From NCBI GenBank assembly GCA_045638645.1, contig JAZUBU010000002.1, forward strand, positions 62,001 to 126,000: a stretch of DNA of 64,000 nucleotides, written 5' to 3'. The position numbers and the translations under genes were made by a program. The DNA is from JAGCJX01 sp045638645. Its GTDB lineage: Bacteria; Bacteroidota; Bacteroidia; Bacteroidales; UBA932. Under the pieces are notes generated by a model, which had not been told where the DNA came from, made no database searches, and worked only from the letters and a program-made list of their open reading frames with translations. Shown here one piece after another: positions 8,006 to 15,700 of the stretch (within the stretch, counting starts at the first letter, position 1; every line of letters starts with the position of its first letter).

Positions 8006-11000
8006 ATGTCTTTCAAAAAAGATCTTAAAATAAAAAGCAACTTCAACCGGATCACGATTGGTTTGGCTTCCCCGGAAGAAATCCAAGAACGTTCATCCGG
8101 AGAAGTTCTCAAACCCGAAACTGTAAACTACCGGACCTACAAACCGGAACGTGACGGTCTCTTCTGCGAGCGCATTTTCGGTCCCTCAAAAGACTACGAA
8201 TGCCACTGCGGTAAATACAAACGTATTCGCTACCGTGGTATCATTTGCGACCGTTGCGGTGTTGAAGTAACCGAAAAGAAAGTGCGTCGTGAAAGAATGG
8301 GTCACATTACCTTGACCGTTCCCGTAGCACACATCTGGTACTTCCGCTCAACTCCGAACAAGATCGGATATTTGTTGGGTATTCCTGCCAAGAAACTGGA
8401 ATCCATCATCTACTACGAACGCTACGTCGTGATCCAAGCCGGCGCAGCCCGTGATTTGAATTTCAGCTTCAACGTAAATAACATGGCGTTCCTTTCAGAA
8501 GACGAATACTTAGAAGTATTGGATTCTCTTCCGGAAGGCAACCAAAACCTCGACGACAGCGATCCTGAAAAATTCATCGCCGGCATGGGTGCTGAAGCAA
8601 TTCTCACGCTCTTGAAACGCGTGGATTTGGACGAATTGTCTTACGAATTGCGTCACCGCTCAGAAAACGAAACTTCACAACAACGCAAGGCTGAAGCGCT
8701 CAAACGCTTGAGCATCATCGAAGCCTTCCGCGAATCCAAAGACGTGAACAAACCGGAATGGATGATCTTGAAAGTGATTCCCGTCACTCCTCCGGATCTC
8801 CGCCCCTTGGTTCCCCTCGATGGTGGACGTTTCGCTACCTCTGACTTGAACGAATTGTACCGTCGCGTCATCATTCGTAACAACCGTCTCAAACGCTTGA
8901 TTGAAATCAAAGCTCCGGAAGTTATCTTGCGTAACGAAAAACGGATGCTCCAAGAAGCAGTGGACTCGTTGTTTGACAACTCACGCAAATCCAACGCGGT
9001 AAAAACTGAAGCTAACCGCACCTTGAAATCTCTGTCAGACAGTTTGAAGGGTAAACAAGGTCGCTTCCGTCAAAACTTGTTGGGTAAACGTGTGGACTAC
9101 TCTGCCCGTTCCGTTATCGTCGTAGGTCCTGAATTGAAAATGCACGAGTGCGGTTTGCCGAAATTCATGGCAGCTGAGCTCTTCAAACCGTTCATCATCC
9201 GCAAGTTGATCGAACGTGGCATCGTAAAAACCGTAAAATCTGCGAAGAAGATTGTGGATCGCAAGGATCCCGTGATCTGGGACATCCTGGAAAACGTGAT
9301 GAAAGGACACCCCGTTCTCTTGAACCGTGCTCCTACCCTCCACCGCTTGGGTATTCAAGCCTTCCAGCCGAAGCTGATCGAAGGAAAGGCAATCCAGTTG
9401 CACCCGCTGTCATGTACTGCGTTCAACGCGGACTTTGACGGTGACCAGATGGCAGTCCACTTGCCCCTCGGCAACGCTGCAATCCTAGAAGCGCAATTGC
9501 TGATGCTTGGTTCCCACAACATCTTGAACCCTGCGAACGGTGCGCCGATTACCGTGCCTTCACAAGACATGGTGCTTGGTTTGTACTACATCACCAAACC
9601 TCGCAGCGGAGCGAAAGGTGAAAACATGAAATTCTACGGACCGGAAGAAGTCATCATTGCATACAACGAAAAACGCGTGGATTTGCACGCACGCATCTCT
9701 GTACGTTATCCCGTTGACGGTAATGATCTGAGCAAAGGTTTCCGTATGATTGAAAACACAACCGTAGGTCGTGTCATCTTCAACCAACTGGTACCCGCCG
9801 AAGCTGGTTACATTGATGAAATCCTCACCAAGAAATCACTGCGTGACATCATCGGTCGTATCTTGAAAACCTCCGGTGTTGCCCGTACCGCACAATTCCT
9901 GGATGACATCAAAGCCATCGGTTACCAAATGGCATTCCGCGGTGGTCTGTCATTCAACCTTTCTGACGTGATCATTCCGGAAGGAAAGAGCGAGTTGGTA
10001 GAAGCCGGTTACCGTGAAGTGGAAAACATCCAACAAAGCTTCAACTTCGGTCTCATCACCAACAACGAACGTTACAACCAAATCATTGACGTTTGGTCTT
10101 CTACCAACCAGAAGTTGACGGAAATGGTGAAGAACTGTATCGAAACGGACAAACAAGGTTTCAACCCGATCTACATGATGTTGGACTCTGGAGCACGGGG
10201 TTCCAAAGAACAGATCCGTCAGCTCTGCGGTATGCGGGGTTTGATGGCGAAACCTCAAAAATCCGGTTCTACCGGTGCGGAAATTATCGAAAACCCGATT
10301 CTTTCCAACTTCAAGGAAGGTCTGTCCGTATTGGAGTACTTCATCTCTACCCACGGTGCGCGTAAAGGTTTGGCCGATACCGCGTTGAAAACTGCGGATG
10401 CGGGTTACTTGACCCGTCGTCTCGTGGACGTTTCACACGACGTAATCATCAACGAAGAGGACTGCGGTACCTTGCGTGGTCTGATTGCAACCGCAATCAA
10501 GAACAAGGACCAAGTCGTGGAATCACTCTACGACCGCATCCTGGGCCGTACCTCTGTACACGATATCTACAACCCGCTGACCGGAGAACTGATCCTCCCT
10601 GCTGGTGAAGAAATCACCGAAGAAATTGCAGCAACCATCAATGGATTGCCCATCGAACAAGTGGAAATCCGTTCGGTACTTACCTGCGAATCCAAGAAAG
10701 GAGTTTGTGCAAAATGTTACGGTCGAAACTTGGCTACCGGTCGCATGGTCGAACGAGGCGAAGTGGTCGGTGTCATTGCAGCACAATCCATCGGTGAGCC
10801 GGGTACTCAGTTGACATTGCGTACCTTCCACGTTGGGGGTACTGCATCCAGCACAGCTTCTGAAAACGAAATCATCGCTCGCTACGAAGGGGTTGTGGAA
10901 TTCGAAGAATTGCGTACCCTCCACCGCGAAGAAGAAGGCAAAGAATACGACATCGTTATCGGACGTACTGCCGAAATGCGTATCGTGGATGCGAACACCG

Positions 11001-12280
11001 GTATCGTACTCTCACAACACAACATCCCGTACGGAGCAAAACTCTACGTACAACAAGGTGCCAACGTTGTGAAAGGCGACAAGATCTGTGAATGGGACCC
11101 GTACAACGCGATTACCATCACCGAAACTGCCGGTACTGTTGCATTCGACAGCTTGATTGAAGGCGTGACCTACCGTGAAGAGGCTGCCGATGAGTTCTCT
11201 ATCCACCGTGAAAAAGTGGTGATCGAGTCACGTGACCGTTCAAAGAACCCGTCAATCCGCATCATGATGGGCGACACCGAATTGAAACAATACAACTTGC
11301 CTGTAGGCGCTCACTTGATGGTAGAAAGCGGCCAAGAAGTCAAAGCCGGGGACACCATCATCAAGATCCCTCGCGCCATCGGTAAGTCAGGCGATATCAC
11401 CGGAGGTCTTCCTCGTGTTACCGAATTGTTCGAAGCACGTAAGCCCTCCAACCCTGCAGTCGTTACCGAAATCAACGGTGAGGTTCAAATGGGTAAAATC
11501 AAACGCGGTAACCGTGAAATCATCGTTCGCTCAAAGACCGGTGAAGAAAAACGTTACCTCGTTCCCCTCTCCAAACAGATCTTGGTACAAGAAAACGACT
11601 ACGTTCGTGCCGGTATGCCGTTGTCTGACGGAGCCATCTCTCCTTCTGACATCCTAGCTATCCAAGGTCCGATCAAGGTTCAAGAGTACATCGTCAACGA
11701 AATCCAAGAAGTTTACCGTCTCCAAGGGGTAAAAATCAACGACAAACACTTTGAAATCATCGTACGTCAGATGATGCGTAAAGTTGAAATCGTGGATCCG
11801 GGTGACACCCGCTTCCTCCCGGAACAATTGGTAGACAAATGGGAATTCAACCAAGAAAACGACAACATTTTCGACAAGAAAGTCGTTTTGGATGCCGGTG
11901 ACTCCCAAGTATTGCGCCCGGGGCAAATTGTAACCTTGCGTCAATTGCGTGATGAAAACTCACAATTGAAACGCCAAGACTTGCAGTTGGTACAAGCCCG
12001 TGATGCAGTTCCTGCGACCTCTAACCAAATCCTTCAAGGTATTACCCGTGCAGCATTGCGTACCAACAGCTTTATGTCTGCTGCATCATTCCAAGAAACT
12101 ACCAAAGTCCTCAGCGACGCTGCAATCCGCGGTAAAGTAGACTTCCTGGAAGGCTTGAAAGAAAACGTTATCTGCGGTCACTTGATCCCTGCCGGTACCG
12201 GTCAACGCGAATACGATCGCTTGGTTGTTGCCTCTATGGAAGACTACAAACGTATGGCTTCCCGCAAGAGAGAAGAATAA
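8006..12280 (+). CDS. rpoC: DNA-directed RNA polymerase subunit beta'
   Basis: Largest polymerase subunit, 1,424 residues. An N-terminal zinc-binding domain has four cysteines (CHCG at residues 66-69 and CDRCG shortly after). The catalytic magnesium motif NADFDGD is at residues 474-480. The bridge-helix/trigger-loop region contains GLMAKPQ and GEPGTQLTLRTFHVGG. The second zinc site, CESKKGVCAKCYG, lies before the trigger loop. It ends with the usual helices (SFMSAASFQETTKVL) and is followed by a strong terminator closing the operon. Confidence 0.99.
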   Translation: MSFKKDLKIKSNFNRITIGLASPEEIQERSSGEVLKPETVNYRTYKPERDGLFCERIFGPSKDYECHCGKYKRIRYRGIICDRCGVEVTEKKVRRERMGHITLTVPVAHIWYFRSTPNKIGYLLGIPAKKLESIIYYERYVVIQAGAARDLNFSFNVNNMAFLSEDEYLEVLDSLPEGNQNLDDSDPEKFIAGMGAEAILTLLKRVDLDELSYELRHRSENETSQQRKAEALKRLSIIEAFRESKDVNKPEWMILKVIPVTPPDLRPLVPLDGGRFATSDLNELYRRVIIRNNRLKRLIEIKAPEVILRNEKRMLQEAVDSLFDNSRKSNAVKTEANRTLKSLSDSLKGKQGRFRQNLLGKRVDYSARSVIVVGPELKMHECGLPKFMAAELFKPFIIRKLIERGIVKTVKSAKKIVDRKDPVIWDILENVMKGHPVLLNRAPTLHRLGIQAFQPKLIEGKAIQLHPLSCTAFNADFDGDQMAVHLPLGNAAILEAQLLMLGSHNILNPANGAPITVPSQDMVLGLYYITKPRSGAKGENMKFYGPEEVIIAYNEKRVDLHARISVRYPVDGNDLSKGFRMIENTTVGRVIFNQLVPAEAGYIDEILTKKSLRDIIGRILKTSGVARTAQFLDDIKAIGYQMAFRGGLSFNLSDVIIPEGKSELVEAGYREVENIQQSFNFGLITNNERYNQIIDVWSSTNQKLTEMVKNCIETDKQGFNPIYMMLDSGARGSKEQIRQLCGMRGLMAKPQKSGSTGAEIIENPILSNFKEGLSVLEYFISTHGARKGLADTALKTADAGYLTRRLVDVSHDVIINEEDCGTLRGLIATAIKNKDQVVESLYDRILGRTSVHDIYNPLTGELILPAGEEITEEIAATINGLPIEQVEIRSVLTCESKKGVCAKCYGRNLATGRMVERGEVVGVIAAQSIGEPGTQLTLRTFHVGGTASSTASENEIIARYEGVVEFEELRTLHREEEGKEYDIVIGRTAEMRIVDANTGIVLSQHNIPYGAKLYVQQGANVVKGDKICEWDPYNAITITETAGTVAFDSLIEGVTYREEAADEFSIHREKVVIESRDRSKNPSIRIMMGDTELKQYNLPVGAHLMVESGQEVKAGDTIIKIPRAIGKSGDITGGLPRVTELFEARKPSNPAVVTEINGEVQMGKIKRGNREIIVRSKTGEEKRYLVPLSKQILVQENDYVRAGMPLSDGAISPSDILAIQGPIKVQEYIVNEIQEVYRLQGVKINDKHFEIIVRQMMRKVEIVDPGDTRFLPEQLVDKWEFNQENDNIFDKKVVLDAGDSQVLRPGQIVTLRQLRDENSQLKRQDLQLVQARDAVPATSNQILQGITRAALRTNSFMSAASFQETTKVLSDAAIRGKVDFLEGLKENVICGHLIPAGTGQREYDRLVVASMEDYKRMASRKREE

Positions 12281-12323
12281 TCCCTCCTCCCCATAGAACA
12301 GAACGCAACTACAAGTTGATAGG

Positions 12324-12359
12324 AACCCCGAAAGTTAGTTTACTAACTCTCGGGGTTTT
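12324..12359 (+). terminator. Terminator after rpoC
   Basis: AACCCCGA-AGTTAG pairs with CTAACT-CTCGGGGTT around a TTTA loop, followed by TTTT. It is about 45 bases after the rpoC stop and closes the polymerase operon before the convergent gene downstream. Confidence 0.9.
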
Positions 12360-12424
12360 GTTATGACAGGATAGGTCGTAATCAAGCTAGAAATAGTAAA
12401 ATTCGCGGTCTGCTTTTACTGGAT

Positions 12425-12457
12425 ACAAAAAAAGGTAACAGGCTCTAGCCTGCTACC
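12425..12457 (-). terminator. Terminator of the minus-strand exported-protein gene
   Basis: Read on the minus strand, GGTAGCAGGCT/AGCCTGTTACC forms a hairpin followed by eight T's. It lies about 60 bases beyond the stop at 12516 and faces the rpoC terminator. Confidence 0.8.
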
Positions 12458-12515
12458 TTTGTAGAACGTACCTTTAGGAGGGACTGGATTGCCCCTGCAC
12501 AATAGAAGTGACAAA

Positions 12516-13232
12516 TTATTCCTCAGTACAGAAATAGAACAAGGAAAGCAAATCTTCCTTATTCGAAAAGTCAATATCATGATCAGTAACGAATTGCTTG
12601 ATCAACTTCTTCATCTTCGGGAACAATTTGATAAAATTAGACTGTTTAGCGGTATAGACCTTTTCTCCCTGAATCAAGACATACTTATACTCCAAGGTAT
12701 AAGGGATTTCTGTTTCATAATCATACGCTCGAGAATAGTTGTATTCTCGGGATGACATTTGAACAGCAGTAGAGGTCCGGGGAGCGGAACCATAGCCGGT
12801 AGAAATCTCGGGCTCCATGAATTCAAAACGTTTGTCTTCGGCAATGGAAATAGACCCGAAGACCATAAGCTGACGGTAAAAATGGTCCTTGATCTGAACG
12901 AATACGGATGAATCTGTAACTATCCTATCGACATCTTTTGCATTAGACATAAGAAGCGTATCACCGAGGGAATTGATCATACGCAACGAGTGATCTACGA
13001 GACAGACATTCATCACAGCCTCAATGCAGGATCCATTCTTATAAAGGAGGTTCACCTGCTCAAATTGATCATTCAAATAGGCTACATGAACAGGCAACTG
13101 CCGTAGAATATCCTGACGGGATTTGGCAACTACGGTTCCCTTGATGTCTCTGCTCTCGGAAACTTCCTGCTGCGCAAATAATGCAACACTCAAGAAAAAT
13201 AAGAAAATGGGTGTAATGAATTTATAAGGCAT
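12516..13232 (-). CDS. Exported protein of unknown function, paralogue A
   Basis: A 238-residue protein with a cleavable signal peptide (residues 1-20, ending ALFAQQ). No family is recognised. It is clearly homologous over its whole length to the protein at 18906-19592. Shared blocks include AKSxxDxxRQxP near residue 35, LLYKxGS, a DTLxM...VxRIV block, [QR]xLMxxG, and a C-terminal NFxKxFPxxKK...LFxFCTxE. It lies downstream of the SusCD operon in the same direction, beyond a hairpin, with no promoter box seen just upstream, so it may be expressed by read-through. Its paralogue sits upstream of susC and points the other way. Predicted periplasmic or secreted; function unknown. Confidence 0.85.
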   Translation of the reverse strand: MPYKFITPIFLFFLSVALFAQQEVSESRDIKGTVVAKSRQDILRQLPVHVAYLNDQFEQVNLLYKNGSCIEAVMNVCLVDHSLRMINSLGDTLLMSNAKDVDRIVTDSSVFVQIKDHFYRQLMVFGSISIAEDKRFEFMEPEISTGYGSAPRTSTAVQMSSREYNYSRAYDYETEIPYTLEYKYVLIQGEKVYTAKQSNFIKLFPKMKKLIKQFVTDHDIDFSNKEDLLSLFYFCTEE

Positions 13233-13256
13233 AGGGATATTGTTATAAGCGTGTAT

Positions 13257-13295
13257 AAAAATAGGGTATCCTAATCGCTTAGGATACCCTATTTG
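13257..13295 (-). terminator. Strong hairpin at the end of the SusCD operon
   Basis: A perfect 14-bp inverted repeat (ATAGGGTATCCTAA with its complement, loop TCGC) lies 13 bases beyond the stop of the lipoprotein gene. On the minus strand it is followed by a T-rich run; the other side also has T's, so it could act in both directions. Confidence 0.85.
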
Positions 13296-13307
13296 AAAAT
13301 TTATTGC

Positions 13308-14165
13308 TTAGAGTCTGGCAGCTTCGTCACCAGGCATGCAAACGAAGAAGTATTTCCAACTACCATCGTTGAATCCACAGAAAATACCATTGTCAGAAGT
13401 GAATCCGGCAGGTGATATAGTCCATGTACATTGGTTTTCAGGATACAAGTAGTCACCATCGAAAGGACAAGCAATGATGTCTGCTCCACCTTGGTTGTAT
13501 TGGGTGTTGGGAGCGTTAGAAACAGTGAAGGTAGGTTCAGCGAAAGTACCGGTAAAGCCAGGAACGGTATCTTGTCCGCCGATCAGACCCATAACATCAA
13601 ATGTAGTTTCATCGCCTTCAACAGCCATGATGGTAACAGTAATAGCAGCACCATCGAACGATGAAGCCAATTCGTATTGACCTGCTACAGCACCTTTTTC
13701 AGGAGCTTTGGCCACAAAAGTAGTAGTAGCGTGTTGACCTACATTGCTTGAGGTAATTGAAAAAGTCAGGCTCAGCTCTTTCATATCACGGTAACCAGGT
13801 ACGCGAACTTCGAGGCTGTTGGTAGGAAGACCTTCGCCATCAACATCTTCGTCGTAAGCACCGATGTACAATTCAGTTTCGGTAATGATGATGTGCTCAT
13901 CCAACAAGACTTGCGCAACGACATCTTCTTCTTTAGTAGTGAAGGTACCGCCATCGAATTGAACAGTAACCTTAGCTGCTTTAGAAGATTGTTCTACCAT
14001 CTGAAGGGGAATGTAGAGGTACTCACCACTCAATACAACTTCGGTAGTCGGATTGACAAACTCTACATTCGTGTTGCCGGTCACAGGAGTAAAATCCTTT
14101 TCTGAACATGATGCCAAGAAACCGAGTGCGGCAACCATCAAAACAGATAATTTAATATGTTTCAT
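13308..14165 (-). CDS. SusCD-associated surface lipoprotein, third gene of the operon
   Basis: A 285-residue lipoprotein: signal peptide with lipobox LASC (Cys20) followed by acidic SEKDF, consistent with surface display in Bacteroidetes. The body is beta-rich, with what look like two repeated beta-sandwich segments (about 30-145 and 150-250), and a Cys-containing C-terminus (ACPFDGDY, CTWTI, CGFND, VCMPG). It starts 10 bases after the SusD stop, so it is co-transcribed. Third-gene lipoproteins in such operons often bind the substrate at the cell surface, as SusE and SusF do. That is inference here, because I do not recognise the family. Confidence 0.8.
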   Translation of the reverse strand: MKHIKLSVLMVAALGFLASCSEKDFTPVTGNTNVEFVNPTTEVVLSGEYLYIPLQMVEQSSKAAKVTVQFDGGTFTTKEEDVVAQVLLDEHIIITETELYIGAYDEDVDGEGLPTNSLEVRVPGYRDMKELSLTFSITSSNVGQHATTTFVAKAPEKGAVAGQYELASSFDGAAITVTIMAVEGDETTFDVMGLIGGQDTVPGFTGTFAEPTFTVSNAPNTQYNQGGADIIACPFDGDYLYPENQCTWTISPAGFTSDNGIFCGFNDGSWKYFFVCMPGDEAARL

Positions 14166-14175
14166 AGTTTCTCAA

Positions 14176-15690
14176 TTAGTTTCCGGTGTAACCGGGGTTT
14201 TGTTGGTTCTTGATTTGAGGGTTAGCATCGATTTCTGCTTGGGGGATAGGCCACAAGAAACGGAAATCATTGCTTGCTTTGTGGAAAATTTCATAAGTAT
14301 CGGGCAAGTAGATTGCTGAACGTACTTGAGCAGCACCACGTTGCACATCTTTACCGAAACGTTTCAGATCGAGGTAACGGAAACCTTCACCAATCAACTC
14401 ACGGGTTCTTTCTTTCAAGATTTCGTCGAGCAAGTTACCGCTGGTATAAGCAGCAGCACCACGAGCTGTTCTCAAAACGTTCAAAGCTGCGATTGCGTTG
14501 GCATCTTGACCATCACGTGCATAAGCTTCAGCCAAAATCAAGTGCATTTCTGCAATACGGAAGATCTTGGTTTTGTGAGTGTAGTTTTGGTTAGATTCGC
14601 TGGTACGCAAAGCGGGGTTACCCGGGAATTTGTTAAATACGAATACATCATAGGTGCTACCACCGGTCATGGAAATGGTCTTTTCGTCAAAGAACAAAGC
14701 TTTACGCAAGTCTTCAGCATCGTACATATCCAAAACCCATTTTTCGGGAATATAGTCGGGTTTGTAGATACCTTGGTTTGCATCGTATGACAAGTATGCA
14801 TAGTCATTGCTCGGGGGCAAAGAGTTGGTAGCCAAGTCAGCATCGGACAACCAGAGACATTCTTTACCGTTGTCATCAATGAACATTGATTTCAGACCAG
14901 CTGCAGAGTTGATCAAGGGGTAGCGACCACCGTCGATCAAAGATTTAGCCTTGCTGATAGCAGTATCATAGTCACCCATGTACAAAGCTACGCGAGCTTG
15001 GAATGCTTTTACCAAGTCAGAAGTTACGAAGATAGAACCTTCTGCAGGAGTGGTAGTGATCTTTTGTGCTGCCAAATCCAAATCATCTACGATGCTAGCA
15101 TAGGTAGCTTCCAAAGTACCACGACCCGGATATTTTGCAGAATCAGAAGTAGGTGCGTATACGGTCACGTACGGAACACCAAATTCGTCTTTGTTCACAC
15201 CTTCGTTGTAAGCCAAGCAGAAACGCTCAACCAACAAATGGTGATAGTATGCGCGGAAGAAGTGAGCTTCACCTACGAAAACTTGCAATTGTGCTTTTGC
15301 CTCTTCAGTCCATTCGGTTTGATCAACTTTTGCAGCTTCTTGCAAGAAGTAGTTTACGTCTTTCAAGTTGCTGTAGCAACCAGCCCAAACGCTTTCAGCA
15401 GTACCGTAACCGGTAGTGTAAGTCCATTCATACTCTTCACCACCACGGTTACCGAAGGAAGTAGTTGCATGGAAAAGGTCAGTGTGAAGTTCCAATGAAG
15501 ACATGATACCGCCACCAGTGTAACCTCTGAATGCGATGTACAGACCCGTACGAAGTTTTTGGGCGTCATCGATGGTGGTCAAAGCGTTGTCCGGATCAAT
15601 TACGTTGATCGGTCTCAGGTCCATATCGCAAGATACGATACTTGCCAAGAGCGCTACCACAAAGGATAATTTAAATATTTTTTTCATCAT
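14176..15690 (-). CDS. SusD/RagB-family nutrient-binding outer-membrane lipoprotein
   Basis: A 504-residue SusD homologue. It has a lipoprotein signal with lipobox IVSC (Cys21 or Cys20, depending on which of two adjacent Met codons starts), the early DLRPIN segment, helical TPR-like repeats with the FLRAYYHHLLVERF-like block (here FFRAYYHHLLVERFC), and the typical C-terminus: LNVLRTARGA, LDEILKERTRELIGEGFRYLDLKRFG and PIPQAEIDANP. SusD proteins lie as a lid on the SusC channel and bind the incoming glycan or peptide. It begins 10 bases after susC. The substrate cannot be inferred from sequence. Confidence 0.96.
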   Translation of the reverse strand: MMKKIFKLSFVVALLASIVSCDMDLRPINVIDPDNALTTIDDAQKLRTGLYIAFRGYTGGGIMSSLELHTDLFHATTSFGNRGGEEYEWTYTTGYGTAESVWAGCYSNLKDVNYFLQEAAKVDQTEWTEEAKAQLQVFVGEAHFFRAYYHHLLVERFCLAYNEGVNKDEFGVPYVTVYAPTSDSAKYPGRGTLEATYASIVDDLDLAAQKITTTPAEGSIFVTSDLVKAFQARVALYMGDYDTAISKAKSLIDGGRYPLINSAAGLKSMFIDDNGKECLWLSDADLATNSLPPSNDYAYLSYDANQGIYKPDYIPEKWVLDMYDAEDLRKALFFDEKTISMTGGSTYDVFVFNKFPGNPALRTSESNQNYTHKTKIFRIAEMHLILAEAYARDGQDANAIAALNVLRTARGAAAYTSGNLLDEILKERTRELIGEGFRYLDLKRFGKDVQRGAAQVRSAIYLPDTYEIFHKASNDFRFLWPIPQAEIDANPQIKNQQNPGYTGN

Positions 15691-15700
15691 TTACTTCTAA